This document shows positions 46,212 to 56,714 of a stretch of 64,000 nt of DNA, piece after piece. Position numbers and translations under genes: made by a program. Position 1 is the first letter of the stretch. Every line of letters starts with the position of its first letter. The stretch lies in contig NZ_CP032094.1 in NCBI RefSeq assembly GCF_003544875.1, forward strand, positions 1-64,000, read 5' to 3'. Origin of the DNA: Vibrio alfacsensis (lineage in GTDB: Bacteria; Pseudomonadota; Gammaproteobacteria; Enterobacterales; Vibrionaceae). The notes under the pieces were generated by a model. It saw only the letters and a program-made list of their open reading frames with translations, searched no databases and was not told the DNA's origin.

Positions 46212-46856
46212 ATGAATATCAAAGAGATTAATCAGAAATTACGTGAAATGCGCGTAATGCCGGTCATTCAGATCGAAAATGCAAAAGATGCACCATCGTT
46301 AGCAAAAGTGTTAGTTGAAAATGGTCTTCCTGCGGCAGAAATTACATTTCGTAGTGATGCGGCGGCAGAAGCGATTCGTCTAATGCGTGAAGCATACCCA
46401 GAAATGATCATTTGTGCGGGCACTGTACTTAACGCAGAGCAAGCAAAACTTGCGGTTGAATCTGGCGCAGATTTTGTTGTTTCACCAGGTTTCAATCCTA
46501 ACACTGTACGTTACTGTATCGACAATAATATCCATATTATTGCAGGCGTTAACTCACCATCTCAAGTCGAACAAGCTTTAGAAATGGGTCTAAATAGCTT
46601 GAAATTTTTCCCAGCGGAAGCGTCTGGTGGCGTAGCTATGTTACGTTCTCTTACAGGGCCGTATAAAGGTCTTGAGTTTATGCCAACTGGCGGCGTAAAC
46701 GTTATCAATTTAGGTAACTATCTTGCTATTCCAGAAGTCGTTTGTTGTGGTGGTACTTGGATTGCTCCAGTGGATCGCATTGCAGACAACGACTGGGAAG
46801 TGATTGGCGAGAACGTACGCAATACGTTAGAGACAATCAAGAAAATCGGAGCGTAA
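46212..46856 (+). CDS. eda: KDPG/KHG aldolase
   Basis: 214 residues. Schiff-base Lys131 in KFFPAEASGG, Glu43 in AEITFRS with phosphate/carboxylate-binding Arg47, as in E. coli Eda (Glu45, Lys133). It splits KDPG to pyruvate and glyceraldehyde-3-phosphate, finishing uronate breakdown. It is translationally close to kdgK upstream and to the DJ-1-like gene downstream (2-base gap). Confidence 0.95.
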   Translation: MNIKEINQKLREMRVMPVIQIENAKDAPSLAKVLVENGLPAAEITFRSDAAAEAIRLMREAYPEMIICAGTVLNAEQAKLAVESGADFVVSPGFNPNTVRYCIDNNIHIIAGVNSPSQVEQALEMGLNSLKFFPAEASGGVAMLRSLTGPYKGLEFMPTGGVNVINLGNYLAIPEVVCCGGTWIAPVDRIADNDWEVIGENVRNTLETIKKIGA

Positions 46857-46858
46857 TC

Positions 46859-47395
46859 ATGACAGATTCTCAAGTAATTGTTCCTCGCGTTGCGTTACTA
46901 CTTGCTGATGGCTTTGAAGAGGCAGAAGCGGTTGTTTTCATTGATATCATGCGCCGTTTAGAAATTGAAGTTGATGTTCTATCTTGTATGGAAACGACTG
47001 CTCTTCAGACGTACTTCAACACTCGCATCACGGCAGATGATACTTTAGTTAACTGCTTTGAAAACGACTATGATGCCATTGCAATGGTTGGTGGACCAAA
47101 AGGTACAGACAATCTGACGGCGAATGATATGGCAATATCTTTTATTAAGCGTCACATTGAGCTAGACAAGTGGATCTGTGCACTGTGCTCTGCGCCAGCG
47201 AAAGTTCTTTCAAGAAATGGACTATTAAATGGCCGTGAATATTCAACAGGCGACAATTTAATTAGTGCATTCCCAGACGGTAAATATGTTGACCAGAAAA
47301 TTGTTGTTGCAGACAAATTTATCACGGGTAAAGGTCTTGGTGTTGTTTTTGAATTCTCATTTACAGTCGCTGAAAGCTATTACCGAATAATGTAG
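46859..47395 (+). CDS. DJ-1/PfpI family protein (YajL-like)
   Basis: 178 residues from ATG 46859. N-terminal VALLLADGFEEAEAV is the DJ-1 pattern with the conserved Glu, and ALCSAP carries the nucleophilic Cys at the elbow. DJ-1-type proteins act as glyoxalase/deglycase-like enzymes or chaperones. As third gene of kdgK-eda-this, it may remove a reactive carbonyl by-product of keto-deoxy-uronate metabolism or catalyse an unassigned step; this is inference. An earlier reading frame start at 46742 overlaps eda and is not used. Confidence 0.85.
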   Translation: MTDSQVIVPRVALLLADGFEEAEAVVFIDIMRRLEIEVDVLSCMETTALQTYFNTRITADDTLVNCFENDYDAIAMVGGPKGTDNLTANDMAISFIKRHIELDKWICALCSAPAKVLSRNGLLNGREYSTGDNLISAFPDGKYVDQKIVVADKFITGKGLGVVFEFSFTVAESYYRIM

Positions 47396-47860
47396 ATAAA
47401 GTCGATCATCAAGCGAATCATATTTACTTCGAATACTGGAAGAACTAATTTTAGTTGTATTTTTCATGATTTAATCCTGTATTTTTAGTTTTATAACTTA
47501 ACACCTATGTAAATTCATAGGGTGATTTTTATCTAACAATCGATGTGTGGTACTCGATAATTTTAAATTTACAAGCAACTATTAATGATGTTGTGTTAGG
47601 TTAAAGTTCCTTTCTTAATTTTAAGTCAATTCTATTCTTATCTCATCTCCTTATTATTGGTGTTATAAAATCTTGATCTAGATCTTTATTTACTTTTGAA
47701 TAAATAAACAACGATAAAATATCGAACTTAAGTCACAATAAAATAACTTGTTAAAATGTAAAATAAACTTGTTAAATTATTATTGGCATTAGTTGCTTTT
47801 ATTATAGAGTTCATATTTAGATTTATATCTGGTGTTTTGTTCTAGAAAACATGGGGACGT
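47396..47860. other. AT-rich intergenic region
   Basis: About 465 bases of strongly AT-rich DNA with no gene recognised. It separates the sugar-catabolic operon from a run of orphan genes and an IS, consistent with foreign DNA. Probably holds the promoter of the NGN-domain gene. Confidence 0.4.
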
Positions 47861-48184
47861 ATGAAAAGCTGGTATTTATTGTATTGTAAACGTGGAGAAC
47901 GTTCGCGAGCATTCTTAAACCTGAAGCAGCAAGGGATTGAGTGTTTTTGCCCAGGTACATTGTTAAGAAATAACTCTAGTACGAGGGTAAAAGATGATTC
48001 TTTACAAAATTACATATTCGCTCAAATCGACCATCTAACTGGACCTAGTTTAACAACTGTACGCTCAACGCGTGGTGTTGTTGATTTTATTCGCGCAGGA
48101 GCAAAGCCTCAAAAAATTACTAATGATGCAGTAAATGATTTAAAACAACAGTACAAATGTATGACAATTAATCAGGTTAAATGA
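47861..48184 (+). CDS. NusG N-terminal (NGN) domain protein, RfaH-like, no KOW domain
   Basis: 107 residues. KSWYLLYCKRGERSRAFLNL, GIECFCPGTLL and STRGVVDFIRAG match the NGN domain of RfaH, which binds the RNA polymerase clamp and, in RfaH, the ops element. Full RfaH is about 160 residues; the C-terminal KOW domain is missing. None of the frames downstream encodes one, so no single repair restores it. It could be a decayed RfaH or a stand-alone NGN regulator. AT-rich flanks suggest transfer. Confidence 0.8.
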   Translation: MKSWYLLYCKRGERSRAFLNLKQQGIECFCPGTLLRNNSSTRVKDDSLQNYIFAQIDHLTGPSLTTVRSTRGVVDFIRAGAKPQKITNDAVNDLKQQYKCMTINQVK

Positions 48185-48679
48185 TGGCTAATGGTTAATA
48201 TTGTTTCTGGATTTTGCGGTTGATTGTTATCGTGTTAATTTTGTGTGGTCAAAATTGTTTCATTTTTATTCTGTCATTAAGTATAAACTTAGATATGCGC
48301 ACATATATTTCAACTTGATGCATATGCCTGTTATTGGGAGCAATGTCACATTATATTGATTTGAATTAATGTATAAAGTCACCAATATTTTTCAAAGATT
48401 AAATAATGTTATGAATAAGTTTTTGTGGTAGCAATATTGCTAATTTCCCCGTCTATATGTCAATCAGAAGTTTTACTCCAAAAGTGGTTTGTTTAAGTGA
48501 TTCAGAAGAATTCTTAGGATGGATGACTAAAAGTGAATGCGAGAAAATGAAAGGAATTTCTCCAAATATCATATCAAAGGACAGACAACCAATCAAGATT
48601 AGTAAAAATCTTATCCAGATAAAGCAAGTAAGAACATGCTAGTTGTTAACTGATAATTAGACATGCAGAGATTTGGGCA
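48185..48679. other. AT-rich region with a doubtful short reading frame
   Basis: About 495 bases, AT-rich. It holds a 61-residue reading frame (48457-48642) of low confidence; nothing else recognised. Confidence 0.35.
48457..48642 (+). CDS. Doubtful small hypothetical protein, 61 aa
   Basis: ATG 48457 lacks a good ribosome site. The product (starting MSIRSFTPKVVCLSDSEEFL) is soluble and Lys/Ile-rich with no family known to me. It may be a gene of foreign origin or chance. Confidence 0.3.
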   Translation: MSIRSFTPKVVCLSDSEEFLGWMTKSECEKMKGISPNIISKDRQPIKISKNLIQIKQVRTC

Positions 48680-49048
48680 ATGATGAAAGTTAGTAAGTTA
48701 GTGGGAGTTATATTAGCTCTTACAAGTTCTAATATATTCGCAGGTAGTGTTACTTGTACGATAACAAATAACGCGAATGTTAGCTTTGAACAGTGTAAAA
48801 CGAATGATCAAATGTTTTCTTGGTCAAAGACATCAATTGAAGTAGGCAATAAAACGTATCTTAACGGACAAGACAAAGATGGTTTATCTTGGTCTGGAGT
48901 CAGAGAGAGTTTTGGTAGTGAAAGCCAGACGGTGTATCACGATCAACAGGGTAAGATTCTTACCAAGCGTATTTGTAAAGAATCTGAATGCCTTAAGCAT
49001 CTTGTAAGTTATTATTCAAATAACGGTGCTTTGAGTATAGAAAATTAA
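48680..49048 (+). CDS. Secreted hypothetical protein, 122 aa
   Basis: Signal peptide (about 1-22, IFA-GS); start may be the first or second Met (48680 or 48683). The mature part has four Cys (CTITNN, EQCKTN, RICKES, SECLKH) that could form two disulfides. Not recognised. It lies just left of the IS630 element. Confidence 0.6.
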   Translation: MMKVSKLVGVILALTSSNIFAGSVTCTITNNANVSFEQCKTNDQMFSWSKTSIEVGNKTYLNGQDKDGLSWSGVRESFGSESQTVYHDQQGKILTKRICKESECLKHLVSYYSNNGALSIEN

Positions 49049-49147
49049 TACTCTACTTCTTACCTACCACGCCACCTCACCAAAAAGTTATTCGTTAATC
49101 TTAGCTCGGGATGACCTGAGCCATTCAGCACATTAAGCATAAACTTA

Positions 49148-50256
49148 AGGCCGCATATACCCGTGATCATTGAAGTTGCTTGATTTTCAATAGAATCAGG
49201 ATCATGCTACGCACCATGAAAATTACACTGACTCTTCAACAGAAACTACAACTCGAACAAACACACGATTCGACTCGTGATGGTCGAGTGCGTGATCGCA
49301 TTAAAGCAGTTTTGCTTGCTTCTGAAGATTGGAGTCAGACCATGATTGCTCAAGCTCTTCGTATCCATGAATCGACTGTTGCACGCCATCTCAGCGACTA
49401 CGTTCTGTCTGAAAAACTGAAGCCTGAAAATGGTGGAAGTCAAAGCAAGCTTTCTGCCACTCAAACCATGCAGTTAATCGAGCATTTGACTGAGAAAACC
49501 TATTCTCACACCCATCAAATTGTCGCCTACGTTAAAGAGACATTTGGACTTGATTACACGGTCTCAGGAATGAACAAATGGCTTCACCACAATGGTTTTA
49601 GCTACAAGCAACCGAAAGGCGTTCCACATAAGTTTGATGAAGCAAAACAACAAGCATTCATAGAGGCCTATGAAGCGCTAAAGACAAGCTGTGGCAAGGA
49701 TGAGTCGATAGTCTTTATTGATGCCGTTCACCCAACACTATCAACAAAAATATCTCATGGCTGGATACGAACTGGTCAGGATAAAGTGATTGAAACAACG
49801 GGCAATCGCAGTCGATTAAACATTATTGGGGCACTGAACCTTTCGGATATTGGTGCAACCATTGTTCACGACTATGAGAGCATTAACAGTGAATCGATTG
49901 TTCGTTTTTCTGTGAGTTAAGAAAGTTATCCCTTAGCCCATAAGCTTCATATCATCTTGGACGGTGCGGGGTATCATCGAAGTAACTTAGTCAAAGGTGC
50001 GGCGTTTGTCCTGAATATTGAACTGCATTATCTTCCACCTTACAGCCCGAACCTCAACCCAATAGAGCGGCTATGGAAAGTTATGAATGAGAAATCGAGG
50101 AACAACGTTTACTTCAAAAGCGGGATTTCAAAGCTGCAATAGACCAATTTTTGCTGTGACTCTTCCAGAGATCGCAGATACTTTGACATCTCGAATTAAT
50201 GATAATTTTCAGGTTCTCAAGCCTGCATCTTCAAGTTGATTCGGTATATGCGGCCT
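49148..50256. mobile_element. IS630-family insertion sequence
   Basis: Terminal inverted repeats AGGCCGCATATACC (49148-49161) and its complement (50243-50256) are identical over 14 bases. TA dinucleotides at 49146-49147 and 50257-50258 are the target duplication typical of IS630. The element is 1109 bases and carries one broken transposase gene. It sits between two small secreted-protein genes at the edge of the glycosaminoglycan island. Confidence 0.92.
49180..50240 (+). pseudogene. IS630-family transposase, broken by several frameshifts
   Basis: N-terminal helix-turn-helix (DWSQTMIAQALRIHESTVAR), then a DDE domain: first Asp in VFIDAVHPT, second in LDGAGYHRSN, Glu in NLNPIERLW. The frame is lost near 49905-49924 (a T tract and an A tract), again near 50118, and at a T tract at 50148-50152. 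Restoring bases gives EL-RKSYPLAHKLHIILDGAG and a tail ending LKPASSS. The catalytic triad is present, so this is either a recently dead copy or another set of base losses in the read. The true start is probably Met at 49216 (MKITLTLQQK). Confidence 0.85.
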
Positions 50257-50282
50257 TAGTAAGGAAAGTTTTCCTTTCGCTT

Positions 50283-50651
50283 TTAGATATACCGACATTC
50301 ATCGTACTTTATTAAGCTATCTCTTGTTGCGTTTGGTAATAACTCCACTTTACTTTCATCTAATTTGATTAGAGATTGTAATTCGTATTCACCCCCAGCT
50401 AAGCACATCCGAAGATTGTCGCCATCTTTAAAGACAATCACATCATTCCCATAGAGGTTCTCATAGCTCTCATATGGATTCTGACGCCCGTCGTAGTACG
50501 ACAAATCTAAAGTTATTCTCGCATTGGAACCGTCTTGGAAGTAGACAACCTCTGCAAGATCATCGATGTAGCTAAAACGAGTTTTGAATGCATCAAATGC
50601 GAATGCGTTTGTAGATACTAATGTCGCTAAAAGTAAGATAGCTTTCTTCAT
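50283..50651 (-). CDS. Secreted hypothetical protein, 122 aa
   Basis: Signal peptide (about 1-19, AFA-FD). The mature part is acidic with several Tyr residues and two Cys (MCLAGG, DECRYI) that may pair. Not recognised. The same length as the secreted protein on the other side of the IS, but no clear similarity. It has its own ribosome site (GAGG) before the start. Confidence 0.6.
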   Translation of the reverse strand: MKKAILLLATLVSTNAFAFDAFKTRFSYIDDLAEVVYFQDGSNARITLDLSYYDGRQNPYESYENLYGNDVIVFKDGDNLRMCLAGGEYELQSLIKLDESKVELLPNATRDSLIKYDECRYI

Positions 50652-50725
50652 AAATCCTCCACGATTTGGTTATTCGTAATTTAAGTGTGGTAGATATCTG
50701 AAGTGTGTCAAGTTATTGAAATATA

Positions 50726-50757
50726 AAATAAAGACCTTCGAAATGCAGAAGGTCTTT
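50726..50757 (-). terminator. Terminator of the RND efflux operon
   Basis: AAAGACCTTC pairs with GAAGGTCTTT around an eight-base loop, followed on the minus strand by ATTTTAT. The uncorrected pump reading frame runs through it, which supports a frameshift just before it. Confidence 0.8.
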
Positions 50758-50765
50758 GTTTCATT

Positions 50766-53700
50766 AATTTTGAAATCATCTAAAATGTTATATAAACAGG
50801 GCAATAACACTAACGTTATTAACGTAGCGAAAACAATGCCAAATCCCAAGGAAATAGCCATTGGAATCATTAATTTCGCCTGGTTCGAAGGTTCCCAGAT
50901 CATTGGGGCTAAGCCAAAGAATGTTGTCATTGTTGTTAGAACGATTGGCCGGAATCGACGGCAAGCACCGTCGATAATTGCCTTAACGGCTTCTTGTCCC
51001 TCTTTGATACGCCGATTAATCTCGACAATAAGTATCAAGCTGTCGTTGATCACGACCCCACTTAACGCGAGTACGCCTAATAAGCTAACAACACTCAAAG
51101 TAACATCAAGCATGATATGGCCTAAAAGCGCCCCTAAGAAGCCGAATGGGATAACAATCATGATTAAGATTGGTTGTGTAACTATTGAATGGAATGGCTA
51201 ATAGACAATATAAAGCTAGCAGCAATAGAACGCCATTTAATGCGAGGCTTTCTAAACTTTCCTTTTGTTCTTTTTGATCACCACCAAATCCCAACTGTAA
51301 ATTTGGGAAGTCACTTAACAGCTCCGGGAATATTTGATCTTGTATCATTTTTGTAATGAGAACCGATTCTGATGCAGGGGTTACATCTGCATTAACTGTA
51401 ATTCGTTTTTGTCCTTCGAATCTTTGAATCGTAGATGGTGCACGCTCATAATCTATATCAGCGATTTCTATAAGTGGAATATAAGAATTCCCAACTTTTA
51501 TTGGTAGCTGCTCTAAGAAATGAATACTGCTACGTTCATGCTGGTTGAGTGTTACCATTACATCCACTTCTTCACTACCGCGTTGCTGGCGTATGGAGCG
51601 CACGCCATTGAAAGAATCACGGATTTGGGAGAGTAAGGTACTATCATTGAGCCCTAAGTGATTACCTTTATCATTGATGCGAATACGTAACTGCTGAGTA
51701 CCACTTTCAAATGTATTTTCAATGTCAACAATACCGTCATAGGCAGATAGAATACTTGTTAATTTACTGCTTGCGGCTTCTAACTCATCGTTATTGGCAT
51801 GTTTCAATTCAATGGTGATACCGGCGACATCTGATGTGGGTGTTCCTCCTGCTGAAGAAAATCGAAGAACGTCTACGCCTTTGATCAAGCCGGTTTTTTT
51901 ACGCCATTGTTTTGCTATTTCGTTAGTAGGTACTGTTCGAATTTCCGATGGAACAAGAAAGATACGAACGTTAACGATGAACTCTCCATCAATGTTTCTC
52001 ATTATGCTTGAAACACCTTTCGCAACCTTATCGTTTCCATTCTCAATAATGACCATCTCAGCCGTTTTCTCCAGACGTTTTCTTACGCGAGTCGCATCTT
52101 CTAAAGACATGCCAACAGGAAGAATGGCACGTGCGTTTGTAAATTCGGCTTCGACCGCAGGCATTGTGCGAAATCCGATGTTTCCTCCAACTGCATAGCT
52201 GATTGCAAGCACTAGCATACATGTCGATATAACGGTCACTAAGTAGCGATATGGGAGGAGTGTTTTGATGATCTTCCGGTAAACAACATTAACCATAAAA
52301 TCGAAACTTTTATCCACTCTATCTTTGAAACGAGTGAGTAAGTTTTCTTTTACTTTCTTTTTAGAATGCGCTAAATGTGATGGAAGAATGAACAATGCTT
52401 CTGCCCATGAGATCGCAAAAACCAAACCAACAACAATGGGAACTACGGAAAACATTTGCCCCAACATGTTAGGTAAAAACCAGATAGGGATGAAAGCGAT
52501 AATATTGGTAATGATGCTAAAGGTCAGCGGGACCGCGATTTCTTTTGCTCCCTCAATTGCAGAACTTGTATAGCTTTCACCTCGGCTAAGCCTTTCATAA
52601 ATATTTTCACCTACGATAATTGCATCATCAACAACGATCCCTAATGCAATGATGAAAGCAAACATAGAGATCATGTTTATTGATATATCAAAGTAAGGCA
52701 AAATATAATTGCCCTAGGAATGAGGTAGGTATGCCGACTACGGTCCAAAATGCAACTTTAGCCTCTAAGAAAATGGTTAAGATAACTAAAACTAAAAGAA
52801 GCCCGGTAAAGGCATTTTTGAGAAGTAGATTCATACGTTGTTCGTATGTCACTGCATCATCAAGCACAATATCAAGTTCAATTCCAGTCTGAAGAAGATC
52901 GTTAATTTCAGGTAGCTTTTCGTAAAAATGTTCAGATATACCAACTGGAGTTTGTTCGCCAGAACGATAAATCAAGATACTTTGTGATGGCTTGCCGTTG
53001 TAATAGCTTTTGGCTTTTTTATCTGCAAACCCATCCGAAATTTCAGCGATTTCACCCAGTTTCAACTGACCGCCGCTGCTGGTTTCGACAACAGTGATGT
53101 CGTGGAACTCGTTGGCCCATTGTTTCATCTCATCAACTTGTAGGAGAACATCACCTCCCGATGTTTCCAATTTACCCCCGGATTTTGTCAACGATTGGTT
53201 AGAAATATTTTTAGAAATATTACTGATGGTTAGCCCGTGTTTTTCTAAAGTATCGCTATCCAATTCAATTTGAACTTGGTACTTCGGTGGATAGTGCAAT
53301 GCGACCTGAGTTAGGTAATCGGATTGCATTAGCACATCTTTTACACTGTTTGCCGTTTCACGAAGGACAATGGGCTCTACGTCACCATAGACGATAAGTT
53401 CCATTGACTGCTTCCGAGTCTGATTCCGAAACACTCGAGGCTTATCGGCACCTTTAGGGAGATTTACCCGATTAACTTCATTCTCTATTTCTCGCATCAA
53501 CTGGTTCACATCGACTTTGTTTTCTAAATGTGCTTTTATCCAAGCATTAGTTGATGTCGCCCGTGATGTGACTTCTTTTATTCCATCGATGTCGGATATC
53601 GCGTTTTCAATCGGCAGAACAATACCTGATTCCATTTCAGACGGTGTTGAGCCTGAATAAAATACAGATACAGTGACGGTGTTAAACTGGTAGTCCGGAT

Positions 53701-53818
53701 AAACTTCTTTTCGGATGATTAATGATGAGATTAAGCCACCGATAATTAGAAAGAACATTAAAAGATTGGGAGTAACGGAATTACGTGCCATCCATGCTAT
53801 ATAGCCTTTCCCCGTCAT
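50766..53818 (-). CDS. RND-family efflux pump (HAE1/AcrB-like), frameshifted in this sequence
   Basis: About 1017 residues after repair. Read as three pieces broken at GGG 52712-52714 and AAAA 52700-52703 (restoring FLGAIIFLPYFDISINMIS), at a lost two-base AC unit near 51175-51178 (restoring IPFNSYTQPILIMIVIPFG), and near 50768-50771, where one extra A gives the stop YNILDDFKN just before the terminator. It has the twelve-segment RND plan: TM1 (NSVTPNLLMFFLIIGGLI), GIVVDDAIIVGENIYE with the proton-relay Asp pair, and ALSGVVINDSLILIVEINRR. It is an inner-membrane proton/drug antiporter, third gene of an outer-membrane factor/adaptor/pump operon. Confidence 0.88.
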
Positions 53819-54997
53819 TTTTTGATACCTTTCGATTTACGTTCTTTTAGTTCGATACCCTCTACAGCACCAAGAAGAGAAGTCGTGATAACTCGATCGC
53901 CATTAAATAAGCCATCTTCAATTAGTACCGTTCCTTTTTCTCGAATAGAAATGTTGATATAGCGCTTTTCTAACAAGTTTTGTTCGTTCATTACCCAGAC
54001 GTATTCATTGTCCTGTATATAACGACGATCTAACTCAATGGCTTTGATTGGCTTACCTTTGATATCAACCTTTACAAAATCATTGACCAATAGTTTTGTG
54101 AGGTCTTGATTGTTTATTGCCAGTGGATCGATCACTTCAATCATGACTTTCGCAGTTTTGATTTTGTTATCAAGTACAGGGACCATACTTACGACGCAAC
54201 CTTTTCGTGTGCCGTTTGATGTAGTAACGATGACTTCAGACCCTAAACACCGTGATGTTCCTGTGGATTTATTGGGAATATCAAACCATTTCAGATCCTT
54301 GGTTGTGACGTTGACTTGAACCCAGAATGCATCTGTTGCGATTAAGTCCATCAAATTTGTGTTGTCTTTGATCATGCTACCAATTTCGACTTGCTTAGCC
54401 GTAATCTTTCCGTTAAACGGGGCATAAATTGTGGTTTTCTCTAAATTTAATTTGGCGCGCTTTAGGGATGCCTCAGCTTTAGCGATGTCAGATTCAATCT
54501 GCTTTAAATGAGGCTCTCGCAGTAGTAGAGCTAAACTTTCAGCTTGCAGGACGGTGTCTGACAATTGGTATTCCATTTCTGCTGACTTTTGGCGACCGAT
54601 CTCTATCTGTTTTGCTGCCTTTAGCTTGGATAGTTGTGCATTAGCTTCATCTACAGCGAGTTGGTGTAACTCACTGTCAATGGTGACTAATGGTTCGCCT
54701 TTTTTGGCAAAACCGCCCAGAATAAGGTGAAATGGGATATGCTTAACCGTGCCTTTTACTTCAGGGCGAAGAGAAACCTTGTTCTTTTGTTTTACTACGC
54801 CATTAGTAGAGATTGTTGGAGTCATGCCGACGTAATTAACTTGGACTGTATCTACAATTCGAACATGTGGCTTTGGTGTGCGTTTACGATTTACTTTTCA
54901 TTTGACTGAAACTTTTCTGAAATTACCAACGTTGCACCAATAACAAATATTGACGCTAAAACAGTTATTATTTTTGATTTGTACTTTTTAATACCAT
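53815..54997 (-). CDS. RND periplasmic adaptor (membrane fusion protein), frameshifted in this sequence
   Basis: About 393 residues after adding one A at each of two tracts (plus-strand T tracts 54895-54898 and 54985-54989). This gives a start at 54997 with AAGGAA before it, an N-terminal anchor (KIITVLASIFVIGATLVIS), KRTPKPHVRIVDTVQVNYVG and then the intact body: lipoyl halves, an alpha-hairpin (about 100-160) and beta-barrel. Without repair the protein would start at 54825 and lack its anchor. It overlaps the pump gene by 4 bases. It links the pump to the outer-membrane factor. Confidence 0.87.
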
Positions 54998-55010
54998 CAA
55001 TATATATTCC

Positions 55011-56365
55011 TTATGATGACTTTAGGCCTGCACCTATTGATTGGTACAAAGTAATTCGACGCTTTATTAGTTGGCTGTGTTCTTCTATTTCTCGTTGCTG
55101 TAAACGAAGCAGTTTTTCTTGAGCGTTGAGAACATCAATAAAAGGCAAATTCCCCTGAGAATACTTTGTTAATTCAATGTCTAATACTCGTTGTGCCTTA
55201 TTGATTTGAGACTTAGTGATTTTTAGCTGTTCGCCTTGCGTTTGTTCTTGGATCAATGCCATTTCTACATTCAACATTGTTTCCAAAACACTTTCTGTGT
55301 ATTCGTGTAGAGCCTGCTCTTCTAAAGCCTTATGTTGTTTATAGTCTGAGTTTCTTCTTCCCATATCAAATAAAGGCACATCAATCTTCACGCCTAGACC
55401 GACTTTCCAGATATCGAAAGATTCGTTCCAGTCTCTCGATGTTTTTGAAGCATCGGATGTAATCACAATGTTTGGTAAACGGTTTTTATCCATACTTTTT
55501 GCTAGGTAGCTTTTGGATTGGTATCGATACCATGCTGTTTTGACGGCAGGGTGGTTTTCTAAGATTGATGCTTCAATTCCTTCATCTGAAATGGATTCAA
55601 TCGTTGGCATACTTAAGCGGTTAACGCTCAATAGTTTGTCTGGTTCACGGCCAAGAAGAACATTAATTTTTTTTGTGATAACTCTCTGCTCTTTTTTAGA
55701 GTCGAGTAAGTCTGACTTAAGATCATTGATTAGCTGCTCTTGTCGCAATACGGTACTAATAGAACCTAGCCCCATGGAATAACGCTGTTTTCCTACTTTC
55801 AAAATTTTATTTGAATTTAACAATTGATTCGTGATGATGCTTTCTTTAGTTCTTTCTTCAATTAAGTTGTACCAATTTTTGGATAATTCACTTACTAAGA
55901 TAAGTTTGGCTTGTTCTAATCGCTGCTCATTTTCTAAATAGGTATATTCTTGACTTTTAGATGACAGTTTTAATTTTCCAAAAGATCTATATCCCATCGT
56001 GCATCTAAACCAATTTTCCCAATTTCGGACTCGTCAATGGAATGTCGATTTTCTAGGTTTCCTCTTTGGAAGTTTTGGTTAAATGTTCCACCTAATTCTG
56101 GATATAATTTGGATTCACTGCTCAATAATTGATACTGATATGACAATAGACGAGCTTCTGTTGATTTTATAGATAGGTTCATTTCTAAAGCGGTATTGAT
56201 TAGATTGTTTAGTTCAGTGTCATTGAATTCGTACCACCATGACTGTGGGATGGGGGTCACGATGGAAGATTTTGCTGATTCTTTTTCGTGATCTTGAAGT
56301 TGTGCGCAACCAGATAACGTATTAGCTATTGCCAACGCTACTGCACATAATGCGTTTCGATTCAT
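55011..56365 (-). CDS. Outer-membrane factor lipoprotein (TolC/NodT family), frameshifted in this sequence
   Basis: About 452 residues after one G is restored at 55978-55979 (plus CC), which gives RWDIDLLGKLKLSSKSQEY. The start at 56365 has GGAG five bases upstream; a longer start at 56392 is less likely. The lipobox LSGC (Cys20) follows a short signal peptide, so the protein is lipidated. NodT-type OMFs form trimers with an outer-membrane barrel and a periplasmic alpha-barrel. It is the first gene of the pump operon and shares a control region with the island's barrel/PL8 operon. Confidence 0.88.
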
Positions 56366-56714
56366 AAAAACTCCAAAATTCCCCAAACTCAAATGATAAG
56401 CTGTTATTTGCTTTCATTTATTGTAGTTCTATTTGTCGTTTACTTTCGTGATGCTAATCTCGAAAGTAAAGTAAAAAGTGTAAACAAAAGAATTGAGCGT
56501 TTATTCGACAGTGACTGTGATGGCGTATATTTTAAAAACGAAAGATTCGTCACGTTTTGTTTTCGTGTGGTTTCTAAATTACGCCTTATCGAAAGTGTTT
56601 TATCAAAACTCAACGGCGATCACTTAAAGTGAAAGTTTACGAAAGTATAATGATTGTTCTAAAGCTCTATGAGTAAAACTAATTATTACTACTTTCATCT
56701 ATAAAGTGAATACA
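56366..56714. promoter_or_regulatory. Divergent control region rich in CGAAAG/CTTTCG sites
   Basis: Five copies of the hexamer: CTTTCG at 56443-56448 and CGAAAG at 56461-56466, 56539-56544, 56590-56595 and 56640-56645. The first two form a ten-base inverted repeat TTTACTTTCG/CGAAAGTAAA (56439-56470). The last overlaps the edge of a TATAAT box at 56646-56651 pointing at the barrel/PL8 genes. A small reading frame here (56393-56632) looks like chance. The region probably controls both the RND pump operon and the barrel/PL8 operon. Confidence 0.65.

Noticed and set aside
46742..46858. N-terminal extension of the DJ-1-like protein
   Set aside because: It overlaps the end of eda in another frame and does not look like the family; the Met at 46859 is used.
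56393..56632. 79-residue reading frame in the pump/barrel control region
   Set aside because: It covers the regulatory repeats, has no ribosome site and matches no family; more likely chance.
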